A DNA stretch of 64,000 nucleotides from Gloeocapsopsis sp. IPPAS B-1203 (GTDB lineage: Bacteria; Cyanobacteriota; Cyanobacteriia; Cyanobacteriales; Chroococcidiopsidaceae): the NCBI RefSeq assembly GCF_002749975.1, contig NZ_PEIG01000013.1, positions 1 to 64,000 on the forward strand. Reading direction: 5' to 3'. How positions within the stretch are numbered: position 1 is the stretch's first letter; the number at the start of each line of letters is the position of its first letter. The notes under the pieces were generated by a model. It had not been told where the DNA came from. It saw nothing but the letters and a program-made list of their open reading frames with translations, and did not search any database. Of the stretch, positions 22,713 through 30,957 are shown in pieces. The translations under genes were made by a program, and so were the position numbers.

Positions 22713-24509
22713 TTATTCACCGCCCCAACTGGTAGCCACTTTAACTTCTACTACAGCTGGGATCGGGTCGAGGAAAGGCTGAGCAGCTCGTTCCATGCAC
22801 CGTTTGAGCTGTTGAGCGATCGCACCAGCAGCATCCTCTGGGCACTCCAGCAGAATTTCATCATGCACTACAGCAATCAACTTTGCGCCGAACTTGATTA
22901 AAACTGTCTCTAAGTCGATCAAAGCCAGCTTGAGGATATCGGCACACAATCCTTGCACTGGGTGATTGTAGAACTCGGTGAGCCGAGGTTTTTTCCTCCA
23001 TCGCCTGCGTCTGCCAAAGAGCGTGCGAATCTCACTTACTTTCTGATGACCGTAGACCAGTCCTGCCAGCATGTTATGCCAACGTTTGATGCCCGGATAT
23101 GCTTCAAAGAATCGTTTCCTGAACCGACGAGCTTCCTCCAGTGACATGCGAATGCCGTACTTGGTTTCAGCATAGACTTGCAGTTTGACAGCACTCATAC
23201 CGTAAATCAGTCCGAAATTAATCGCTTTTGCTAGCGTTCGATCTTCTGGGGCGATTTCTTCAATCGGTCTTTCTGTAATCAGTGAAGCAGTTAGGCGATG
23301 AATGTCTTCTCCTAAGCGATACGCCCGCAGCAGCCGCGCATCTCCACTCAACTTGGCAACAATACGTAGCTCGATTTGGCTGTAGTCCGCTTTGACAATT
23401 CGACAGCCAGGGGAAGCCACAAAGCATTGCCGTGCCGCTTTATTGCGGGGAACGGTTTGCAGTGCTGGGTTGCGGCAGCTATATCTGCCAGACTTAGCTC
23501 CATATTGAAACCAGTTAGCGTGAATCCGACCCGTCGTCTGGTGGATGTGTTTGGGTAGGCTAGTGTCGAAAACAGTCAGTACCTTTTGCAGCTTGCGGTA
23601 ATCCAGCAATGCTTGAATGACTGGGAATTGCCCCGCCAGCGGGACGAGTTCTTTTTCGCTTGTAGATTTGATCGGCGCACCAATCGCTTGTAGTGCCGCA
23701 AGGAGTTGTTTGGGTGAGTTGGGGTTGATAGTATCGGTTATTTCCGGTAACAACGACAGTTGTTGCTTGCCAGGAATCGAAAGTTGTTTCACCACTGCTA
23801 GCACGGCTGCTTTTTGCTTTTCTAACGATGCGCCATACCCCTGCCAACGGCTGAGGTCGAGCAACATCCCGTTGAGTTCCATCTGCGCGGTGACAGGGAT
23901 ACAACTAAACTCTAATCGAGCGACTTTGAGCAGCTTGCTTTGCTTGAGTCTGCCGTGCAGGATGGGATATAGATCCAGCAGAATGGCTGCATCGATCGCA
24001 GCGTATCGGAGTTGCTGGGAGGTCAATTCAGCTTGAGCAAAATTACTGTGCTGCAATGATTTGTTTAATTTCACTCTCAGCAGTTTGCTAGCAACTGATT
24101 TGAGAGACAGTTTAGTTTTGATCCCCGCACTCCAGATTCGGTATGCTAGTTGCGTGTCGAAGAAAGGATGAGCTAACCCTAATCCAGCTTGAGTAAGGAA
24201 TTGCCACTCAAACTTCAGGTTGTGTCCTATTTTCAGGGCAGGACTGTTTAAGAGTTGCCGAAGCGGTTTGAGGTGCTTTGGTGCGATCGCAAATAAGTCG
24301 ATGAGCAGGACTCTCGCGTGGGGAACGGCAATCTGCACCAGCCGGATGCGATCGCGCTTGGGATCGAGTCCTGTCGTCTCGCAATCAATCCCGAATAGAT
24401 CGGTGCTTTGAATTGCCTTGAGCTGCCGAGCTAGAGTTTTCCCATCTTGAATTAGAAGGTAATTAGGAGTTGAGTAATCCCGCAGTGTGGAAGTTAGAGC
24501 ACATGTCAT
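22713..24509 (-). CDS. Family A DNA polymerase with 3'-5' exonuclease domain
   Basis: This 598-residue enzyme lacks the 5'-nuclease domain of cellular PolA. The DEDDy exonuclease shows IDCETTGLD, HNLKFEWQF and YAAIDAAILLDLY. The polymerase shows motif A DYSQIELRI (D375), motif B RTLAKAINFGLIYG and motif C VVHDEILLE. All catalytic residues I check are present, so it should be active and proofreading. A linker stretch at 250-254 reads QLSLL, close to a clamp-binding motif. The start overlaps the end of the methyltransferase gene by 47 bp. Similar Klenow-like polymerases occur on phages and cyanobacterial plasmids. Confidence 0.9.
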   Translation of the reverse strand: MTCALTSTLRDYSTPNYLLIQDGKTLARQLKAIQSTDLFGIDCETTGLDPKRDRIRLVQIAVPHARVLLIDLFAIAPKHLKPLRQLLNSPALKIGHNLKFEWQFLTQAGLGLAHPFFDTQLAYRIWSAGIKTKLSLKSVASKLLRVKLNKSLQHSNFAQAELTSQQLRYAAIDAAILLDLYPILHGRLKQSKLLKVARLEFSCIPVTAQMELNGMLLDLSRWQGYGASLEKQKAAVLAVVKQLSIPGKQQLSLLPEITDTINPNSPKQLLAALQAIGAPIKSTSEKELVPLAGQFPVIQALLDYRKLQKVLTVFDTSLPKHIHQTTGRIHANWFQYGAKSGRYSCRNPALQTVPRNKAARQCFVASPGCRIVKADYSQIELRIVAKLSGDARLLRAYRLGEDIHRLTASLITERPIEEIAPEDRTLAKAINFGLIYGMSAVKLQVYAETKYGIRMSLEEARRFRKRFFEAYPGIKRWHNMLAGLVYGHQKVSEIRTLFGRRRRWRKKPRLTEFYNHPVQGLCADILKLALIDLETVLIKFGAKLIAVVHDEILLECPEDAAGAIAQQLKRCMERAAQPFLDPIPAVVEVKVATSWGGE

Positions 24510-25128
24510 GGGGACATAAATATGGAGTTGGAAATTGCTTAGCGTGCAGCGGTAGCTTGCGGGCTGAAATTAAGAAACTTTCAACCGTTACTGGGCGATC
24601 ACTCTGCCAAAAAATCTCTAGTGGCAATTCCTCTACTTGTGCATCAATGCGTTGCAAGAAGGCTCGAAACGCTCTCGCACGAGGACAGTTCTTGCAATTC
24701 ATCGATGCGCTGACAACTGTCACCAAGTGACCGCCAGGAGCAAGAAATAGGTGAAATGCACGTTGAATATGTTCTAGGTCTACCCCTCTGGTGTGGCGAT
24801 CGGAAAACGGTGGGTTGGCAAGAATGATGTCGTAGAGCGTTTGAGGTTCGGTAGTCAAGAAGTCAGTGCCAACGAGATTGAATCCCTGCTGCTTCAGCAA
24901 TATTTGAAAATTGGGGTCGATCTCGATCGCGTCCACAACTGCCCCTCGTTCGCGCATTGCACAAGCTAAAGCTCCAGAACCAGCAGATGGGTCAAGCCCT
25001 CGCATTCCGAGCGTAATCGTTGCTAGCTTTAGCATTCGCTCAATTAGATCGGGAGAGCTTGGAAACCAACCATAAGGCGGGTTTTGAGTAATGGACTGAT
25101 AGAGAGGATAAAGGTGAGTCGGTATCAT
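24463..25128 (-). CDS. DNA adenine-type methyltransferase
   Basis: This 221-residue protein (ATG at 25128) has the class I methyltransferase motifs: LDPSAGSGALA (46-56, AdoMet loop), VVDAIEIDPN (motif II) and IILANPPFSD, with the catalytic NPPF at 105-108. That order is typical of N6-adenine or N5-glutamine type MTases. Without a clear target-recognition domain it is likely solitary and protective. It overlaps the downstream polymerase gene, so the two are co-expressed. Confidence 0.75.
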   Translation of the reverse strand: MIPTHLYPLYQSITQNPPYGWFPSSPDLIERMLKLATITLGMRGLDPSAGSGALACAMRERGAVVDAIEIDPNFQILLKQQGFNLVGTDFLTTEPQTLYDIILANPPFSDRHTRGVDLEHIQRAFHLFLAPGGHLVTVVSASMNCKNCPRARAFRAFLQRIDAQVEELPLEIFWQSDRPVTVESFLISARKLPLHAKQFPTPYLCPHDMCSNFHTAGLLNS

Positions 25129-25173
25129 AAAACTACAAACATAGAAAAATCTTGCTGCCAAGCACTTGGGCAA

Positions 25174-25477
25174 GCATAAAAACGCACTTAATTAAAAGCG
25201 GTAGCTAGGCAGAAAGCTCGTTTGCTCTCTAATTAAAACTTTGTGATTTTTATAACCTTACTAATACCTTAAGAAAACTTGACATGATTTTTACTCGATT
25301 CTTGATTTCCTTACAAAGTATCGAAATATTAAGACTTTTATTGTTTATTTATAACTGGATATTTTTTAAACTATGTATAAAGATAATTTGAAATTTACTC
25401 AAAAACACTGATAATTAAAATTAACAATAATACATTTATAGTAGGGCTGCGGTACTTGATTTAAAGATTTAACTGAA
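25174..25477. other. AT-rich intergenic region
   Basis: About 300 bp between the divergent methyltransferase and the Tyr-rich small gene. It is markedly AT-rich and holds no ORF or hairpin that I can support. It probably contains promoters for both directions. Confidence 0.4.
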
Positions 25478-25780
25478 ATGAATACTTACGGATTACCCGA
25501 AGACGAAAACGACACCACGAATGGCTACAGTTCTAGCGGTTACGACTCTAATGGTTATGGATCGAATGGGTATGAGACTGAAGGCTATGGTGGCACCAAC
25601 GTGTTTGGAGCTGGAGATAGCAGCTGGCAAGAAGATCTTTTCAGCAACGGCTACCAGGAGAACGTGTTTGAAGTGAACCACGCCGATTCGCCCTACACCG
25701 AGACTGCTGCTAATCCTAATCCCCAATTTCACAATCCTTCAGCCGAAGAGGGCTACAAGTACGAGGATTTTGAACTGTAG
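25478..25780 (+). CDS. Small Tyr/Gly/Asn-rich low-complexity protein
   Basis: This 100-residue protein is dominated by spaced tyrosines in Gly/Ser/Asn context (SGYDSNGYGSNGYETEGYGG, residues about 20-39) and by acidic residues. It has no hydrophobic core, signal peptide or Cys, so it is probably disordered. The ORF has an ATG, protein-like composition and room for a promoter upstream. Spaced Tyr in such context resembles sequences that form condensates in eukaryotes; applying that here is speculation. The next gene encodes an exported protein of the secretion system. Confidence 0.55.
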   Translation: MNTYGLPEDENDTTNGYSSSGYDSNGYGSNGYETEGYGGTNVFGAGDSSWQEDLFSNGYQENVFEVNHADSPYTETAANPNPQFHNPSAEEGYKYEDFEL

Positions 25781-25891
25781 TTGAACTTTAGGTACTAAAA
25801 CATTGGACAACTAAATATCTTTCGCTTTCTAGCCTTGAAAAACTAGACAATTTCTGCTGTCTAGCGATTGTTTACTTTGGCAATATTTGTT

Positions 25892-28171
25892 ATGACTGCT
25901 GATGTGGTAAAGCACTTGAGCAAAGTGCTTGTTGTATTCATTTTGATTACAGTTGCTTGGTTCGGTTGGGCAGCAGTTGCAAAAGCAGAGTCGGGACGGT
26001 TCCCAACACGAGTTTGGGAAGTCCCGATGGGCGAGAGAACTACTAACGTGTTGTTGCCAGATTGGAGCAAAATTAGCTTAGCCAGTATGCCACCGATCGC
26101 CTCTAACGGCTCATTTGATGGTAGTGCCTACACTAAGACGGCAGGGTACGATCTCAGCCGGAACTGGAGTGCTGGCATGACTCCCGATCAATACTTGAAG
26201 CTGGGCGATCTTTCAGATGCTCTCAGTTTAGAGGTATTTTCTCTAGATGCTATTAGTCAACTCACTGAACTGAACCTTTCTCAAGTTTCTTTAGATGCTT
26301 TTACGCTGGCAGGAGAGCAAACTCTCCAACAATTGGTAAAGATTGTGCCAGGTCTGGGCAATCTAACAGTTGCAGATGTGCCTCCAGTTGCAAAGCTACT
26401 TCAAACCCAACTGGGTAATACGGTTGGCAGCTCTGCAACTTTGGCTTATATTGTTACCGATCCAAGGCTTGGTCAGTTACAGCTCAATCAAATTGACTTG
26501 TCAACGTTTAGTATTGATTCCATTCCCAGCTTAAGAGCAGTTGAGCTGCAAAATTTTGCGAACTGGCAAAATAGCTTTGTTAGCAACGTGCCAAGCCTCA
26601 ACCAAGTTGCTTTTTCTGACTTCCCGACTCCAATTACAGAAGTTGGCTCGGTGGTAATGCGGATTGACACGATCTACGGCTCGTCGGAAATGCATCGAGA
26701 TAACACCGTTTCCGGTTCAGACCAACAAGGGTTTTCTGTACCTTGTGACGAAAAGGACTGCGCCTACATCGAACTCGACGATCTGGAGAACGCAGGGCGA
26801 GGTGCTAGAGCTAATTTAGAAGGTAAGCAGTGGATCTCTGGCAAATACCAGGAAGTTGAAGGTGGTTTTGGCATCCTAGGCGCAGTTAATGGTGGAAAGG
26901 AACCGACCGGACGCCACCCTTTTGGTTCTGCTTTCAAAGTAGTGGTAACGGAACCAGATGAGGCAACAGATACGGTAGATACGGCGTTGTTTTTTCGCTT
27001 CTGTAACCGAGGAATTCCCGATCTTGGCTGCACCCCCTACTTCATTGGTCCGATACCCTTTTTCACCTATAAGGTTAATGCACCTATTTTCATTGGTCTT
27101 CTGGAGGAGAAGAGAAATTCTTCCGCCTCGTCCCAACCTACAGGCGCTACCCGCAGCATGTCCAGTTCCTATGGTGGTGGACAAACTGGCACTAGCAACC
27201 TGCTGACACCAGACTGCTTCACTTCTGCCAATGGTTCTACGCTCAACTTGAGCGAACTGTCGGAGGCGATCGCCTCAATTGAAAGTGCTGCCAGTGGTAA
27301 CTTTATGGCGATCGGCGTTTACACCTGCGCTGACGGGGGCGGAAACTGCGGGCGCGGACTCGGTCGCTACCAGTTCATGAGTTATAACGAGTACGCTACT
27401 GGTTTAATTGCAGCTAAACCGAGCGGACAGGACTTTTTGGAGCAAGTCAGTAAGGGGTACGAACCGACCCAAGCTGAATTGATGCAGTATTTCCCACCAG
27501 AAGATCAAAACCGAGCATTCAACAGTTCTCTATCAAGCGCGATCAAACGAGCCAGCCAAGAAATCGATCCTACTACAGGGCAGTTCTTCACAGGCGATCG
27601 CTTGATTGAGCGAGTTGCCCAGATGCATTTTGGTGGTCTCTACAGTGCTGTTGATGGAAGTAGCTCGGATACGCTGGGAAGTTTGAGCCTCAGAGACTAC
27701 GGAAGGCAAGTAGCAGCTCGCTATCAGGCTAGCAACACCACCCTGACATGTGCTCCAATTGGTAGGGCTGGTTCTTTGCCAATTGCGATTTTCCCAGTTC
27801 GAGACTCCTATCGCGTAGTGCGCGAGTTTGGCGCACCAGCGGTTGCGGCAAGCAACCAGCGCAGCAAAGGCATTGACGTGCAGGTGGCTGAGACCACGCC
27901 TATCTATGCCGCAGCAGAAGGGAAAGTCATTTATGCAGGACACGCAGAAGGCTATGGCAACACAATTGTGCTGGAACACAACAACGGACGGCAAACCCGA
28001 TACGCGCACGTGACTTCTATCCAACCGATAGTCGGTACTAAAGTCAAACAGGGCGACCTAATCGCTCTTACTGGTTCGTCCACTCTCCACATTGAAATGA
28101 GAGAAGGAGCGATTGCAGGCAACCCGTTTAGCGGTCGAGCAGTGAATCCACGAAACTACTTTGCAAGTTGA
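25892..28171 (+). CDS. VirB1-like wall hydrolase with transglycosylase-like and degenerate M23 domains
   Basis: This 759-residue protein (ATG at 25892) begins with a signal peptide ending WAAVAKA. A leucine-rich region follows (about 90-250), then a domain with four Cys. A lysozyme-like segment then reads ELSEAIASIESAASG and ends GLGRYQFM (catalytic-type Glu and the GRYQFM motif). The C-terminus is an M23/LytM domain (IYAAAEGKVIYAGHAEGYGN, RYAHVTS, STLHIEM). In M23 the first zinc ligand is the His of HxGxD; here that block is RSKGIDVQ, so the His is missing. The peptidase part may be inactive and only bind peptidoglycan. It likely opens the wall for the T4SS. Confidence 0.7.
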   Translation: MTADVVKHLSKVLVVFILITVAWFGWAAVAKAESGRFPTRVWEVPMGERTTNVLLPDWSKISLASMPPIASNGSFDGSAYTKTAGYDLSRNWSAGMTPDQYLKLGDLSDALSLEVFSLDAISQLTELNLSQVSLDAFTLAGEQTLQQLVKIVPGLGNLTVADVPPVAKLLQTQLGNTVGSSATLAYIVTDPRLGQLQLNQIDLSTFSIDSIPSLRAVELQNFANWQNSFVSNVPSLNQVAFSDFPTPITEVGSVVMRIDTIYGSSEMHRDNTVSGSDQQGFSVPCDEKDCAYIELDDLENAGRGARANLEGKQWISGKYQEVEGGFGILGAVNGGKEPTGRHPFGSAFKVVVTEPDEATDTVDTALFFRFCNRGIPDLGCTPYFIGPIPFFTYKVNAPIFIGLLEEKRNSSASSQPTGATRSMSSSYGGGQTGTSNLLTPDCFTSANGSTLNLSELSEAIASIESAASGNFMAIGVYTCADGGGNCGRGLGRYQFMSYNEYATGLIAAKPSGQDFLEQVSKGYEPTQAELMQYFPPEDQNRAFNSSLSSAIKRASQEIDPTTGQFFTGDRLIERVAQMHFGGLYSAVDGSSSDTLGSLSLRDYGRQVAARYQASNTTLTCAPIGRAGSLPIAIFPVRDSYRVVREFGAPAVAASNQRSKGIDVQVAETTPIYAAAEGKVIYAGHAEGYGNTIVLEHNNGRQTRYAHVTSIQPIVGTKVKQGDLIALTGSSTLHIEMREGAIAGNPFSGRAVNPRNYFAS

Positions 28172-28178
28172 CGAAGCA

Positions 28179-28664
28179 ATGCATCAGATTTTCAGAATTA
28201 TTCTGCTATTTGCGATGGGGCTAGCCACCGCGATCGCAACAGCCTTTTTTCATTCAGCTCAAGCCCGTCTACCTTCTTATCAAACTTGTATCGCACCCCT
28301 TGGGCTTGAGCGAGTTGAACAGATCGGTACTGCTAGACTGCAAGCACAAGCTTACTATCTCTTGGCTGCTTACGAGCAAGGGGATGAAGATGCAACCGAC
28401 TTAGTGGTTGCAGCGACAGGCAAAACTTGCCAGCGCTTGTTTTACAACCCCACAGGCGATCGCACTCCTCTAGCTGGTTCTATGCCTCTAGTAGTGGCGC
28501 AACAACTGACTTTACAAAGATACCGCAAAGAACTCAATGAAATGGGTAGATCGGCACTCCAACAACAAGCACTCTCCGCTTCAGAATCCGCCGAGCAGTG
28601 GTTTGCGGAAGAAACCTGGGCGCTGAAACAGCTAGGTATTGCTGTACCTGCAACCTTGGATTAA
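28179..28664 (+). CDS. Exported protein of unknown function
   Basis: This 161-residue protein (ATG at 28179) has a signal peptide, RIILLFAMGLATAIATAFFH, with probable cleavage after AQA. The mature part is helical (LQAQAYYLLAAYEQGDEDAT) with two Cys. It follows the wall hydrolase by 7 bp, so it is in the same operon and is probably envelope-associated. I do not recognise a family. Confidence 0.55.
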   Translation: MHQIFRIILLFAMGLATAIATAFFHSAQARLPSYQTCIAPLGLERVEQIGTARLQAQAYYLLAAYEQGDEDATDLVVAATGKTCQRLFYNPTGDRTPLAGSMPLVVAQQLTLQRYRKELNEMGRSALQQQALSASESAEQWFAEETWALKQLGIAVPATLD

Positions 28665-28684
28665 TTACCTTTCTCCAAACGATT

Positions 28685-29446
28685 ATGTCTCAGCAATCGC
28701 AGATATCGCTAAATTTACAATTATTTGATGCTGCAACACAGCCCGTTTCTGCTGAACTGGTGTTAGCTTCTAGCAAGGGCAAAACCAACGAAACCAGCAG
28801 CGAGCTACCCCTACCTCCTATTTGGTTGAAGCGGTTTGCTTGGTGGTTTCGGATCGGGCTAGGACTCTTTTTGTTGATTTCTTCTCTGTTAGGACTCACT
28901 GGATGCAGCGTAGGTGCCGGTGGTGTTCCTTGGCAACAAGCAGCCGCGTTAGTCCCTGAACCCGTGTTAGAGCAAGTCATTGCTCAAAACAGTACATTAA
29001 GTGGGAAAGCGGTTGGGCAGCTCGTTCAGTCAATGCAAGGCTGGAAAGTCAATGGCAGTGAGGGTAAACTAGTTGTACTCAACTTTAACACACCAGACTT
29101 GTGTGGCGCATTAGGATGCCTCTACAGCGGTGTGTGGTTAAGGAAAAATCAGCCAGCCACTCAGGTTTTTTCAGTTTACCTCGATCCCAATTTACCGAAT
29201 GGACAAGCCTTATTTAAAGCTAGCGATCTACCGCAACAAAACCAAGCGTTGCCTTGCTTAGAAGTGGTTCAGCTTGACAAAACGCAGCAACAGCTCGTGC
29301 GCCAAACTCACCTGTGCTTTAACGGGCAGCAGTACCAAACTGTTGATGGCGTACTGTTGAAAAACGCCAATTCAACATCTACAAAATCTCCATCCCCAAT
29401 TTCTTCTAAATCGCGTTATTCACGCAATTCAAGTACAGTTCGTTAA
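28685..29446 (+). CDS. Membrane or lipid-anchored protein of unknown function
   Basis: This 253-residue protein (ATG at 28685) has a cytoplasmic-type N-terminus of about 50 residues. A hydrophobic helix then runs RIGLGLFLLISSLLGLTGC and ends in a perfect lipobox (LTGC, C74). The N-region is unusually long for a lipoprotein, so it could equally be a type II membrane protein. The outer domain has two Cys pairs (DLCGALGC, LPCLEV and HLCF). It lies 20 bp after the preceding exported protein gene, suggesting an operon of envelope genes. Confidence 0.5.
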   Translation: MSQQSQISLNLQLFDAATQPVSAELVLASSKGKTNETSSELPLPPIWLKRFAWWFRIGLGLFLLISSLLGLTGCSVGAGGVPWQQAAALVPEPVLEQVIAQNSTLSGKAVGQLVQSMQGWKVNGSEGKLVVLNFNTPDLCGALGCLYSGVWLRKNQPATQVFSVYLDPNLPNGQALFKASDLPQQNQALPCLEVVQLDKTQQQLVRQTHLCFNGQQYQTVDGVLLKNANSTSTKSPSPISSKSRYSRNSSTVR

Positions 29447-29632
29447 TTTACATTAAGTAAGTCATTCATTTGTATGGACACAATTCACGTTCTCCCACGA
29501 TAAATTGGAGGCTTAGTTGACCTTGTAATAATCATTCCATAAAAGCGCGTTACACTCTTTTGAAGATGGTTGAAGCAGGAGTCGGTAGCAAAATAAATGT
29601 GGCGATCGCTCAGCAGCGAAACTCTCCTGAAG

Positions 29633-29668
29633 TTAACTGGCTGTGAAAGCCCTTCCACAACCAGTTAA
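29633..29668. repeat. Imperfect hairpin between convergent genes
   Basis: TTAACTGG-C-TGTG pairs with CACA-A-CCAGTTAA around a 10-base loop, with one mismatch. It lies between two convergent genes, just after the stop of the acidic DUF protein. It lacks a clear U run, so a terminator role is possible but weak. Confidence 0.45.
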
Positions 29669-29682
29669 TTAAACATTGCTAG

Positions 29683-30786
29683 TTAGTCTTCGTCCTCCTC
29701 GAAGTCAAACTCATCATCTTCATCGTTGAGATCGTCGTCTTCATCCCCTTCATCGTTGTCAAGCACCTCTTCGGCTTCTACATCGAGGAAGTCATCGTCA
29801 GATTCATCAAACTCGTCTGAGTCTGCTACTTCCGGCTCGCTGGAGCTAGAAGGCAGTACCGGAACAGGAGATGAAGTTTTAATGAAACCAATAATCTCCT
29901 CTCGCTGGCTTGTTAGCTGCTGATAGGCGTTGACACTACCAAAGTAGAAGATTTCCTCAAAGGTTTTCCAAGAAGGTTTGTTATGAATGACAGTGATGCA
30001 ACAGGGATGAGTTTGGTCTGAGCCTCGGTCTTCAGCTACGAATTCGAGGTCGAGGATAGCACAGGCGTGCCACGCATCGCCCTTGCCAGAATAAGTAATT
30101 GGCTTGCTGGACGCATTTCGGATTTTCTTTTTGGTACAGTAGTCCACAAACGCCTTTTCCAGTTGTCGTCTGAACTTACGGATGGCTTTGTTGAATTCCT
30201 TACGAGCAATTTTGCGCCAGCTAATTTTGATCGCAGCAGCAGTGTGCAGGGGTTGGTTGTCATCGTCCAGAAAGATAAAGGCATAATCCGAGCGGATTTC
30301 CATCGTTTCTGGATCGTAGTCATCTCGTTTTTCATCATAAAAGCCGACGAACTCAGGTAACTCGTCTCCCTCTGATTTGGTTTGGATGTAATCCTTACGT
30401 TTGCCCAGAATTAACACGCGGGCTTGGGTGAGGAACAGTCCCGTGACTCGGTTCTTGCCGAATTTGCAGGTGGTCAAGTCATCTTCATCTGGGAGATCGG
30501 TCCAACCTGCTTCCTCCAACTGATCGAGCGGGATGAGAATGCCAGCTGGTTCATCATTAACTACGATGCCATAAGCCATGTCGGGGGGATGAACTTCGTT
30601 ATGTTCTTCACCGAGTACTTCTGGAGAAAGCTGGTAGTTGGGGTCGACTTTAGCCGCTTTGGGTTTAGGCTTTGATGCTTGCTTCGATTGGGCTTGGGAT
30701 GCACCAGAAGATGCGGCTCTTGCTGATGGCTTTGCCGAATTATTGCGTACAGAGCGATTGGAGGTTGATTTGCTGGTTCGAGCCAT
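29683..30786 (-). CDS. DUF5895-like cyanobacterial protein with acidic tail
   Basis: This 367-residue protein has a basic Ser/Ala/Lys-rich N-terminus (1-45), a globular middle (about 50-290) and a very acidic C-terminus (about 310-367). The middle contains AGILIPLDQLEEAGWTDLPD, TGLFLTQARVLILGKR and ITYSGKGDAWHACAILDLEF. I recall this pattern from the cyanobacterial DUF5895 family, which I believe is often found near DNA-metabolism genes; I cannot confirm it. The acidic tail recalls single-strand DNA-binding proteins, whose acidic C-termini recruit partners; that comparison is inference. It is divergent from the coupling-protein gene. Confidence 0.55.
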   Translation of the reverse strand: MARTSKSTSNRSVRNNSAKPSARAASSGASQAQSKQASKPKPKAAKVDPNYQLSPEVLGEEHNEVHPPDMAYGIVVNDEPAGILIPLDQLEEAGWTDLPDEDDLTTCKFGKNRVTGLFLTQARVLILGKRKDYIQTKSEGDELPEFVGFYDEKRDDYDPETMEIRSDYAFIFLDDDNQPLHTAAAIKISWRKIARKEFNKAIRKFRRQLEKAFVDYCTKKKIRNASSKPITYSGKGDAWHACAILDLEFVAEDRGSDQTHPCCITVIHNKPSWKTFEEIFYFGSVNAYQQLTSQREEIIGFIKTSSPVPVLPSSSSEPEVADSDEFDESDDDFLDVEAEEVLDNDEGDEDDDLNDEDDEFDFEEDED

Positions 30787-30957
30787 ATTTATGCTAGTAA
30801 TTCTGCCTAATAAAAAGGCGTTAGCCGTTAATTTGATCGCTTAACTGAATGCACGCAGTATTGCTATGATTATCAAAATTTCAACAAAGCTTTACATGCA
30901 GGAAATGCATTATGACTAATACTGAGTATAATTAGCAACAGAAGTCTTTTTACTACC

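Noticed and set aside
25520-25610. Short DNA repeats that could suggest a CRISPR or minisatellite
   Set aside because: The repetition follows the Gly-Tyr-Ser coding pattern of the Tyr-rich protein; units are too short and irregular for a CRISPR array.
28685-28735. LQLF near the N-terminus as another clamp-binding motif
   Set aside because: The required Gln at the first position is Asn (NLQLF), and the protein is a membrane or envelope protein, so a clamp contact is unlikely.
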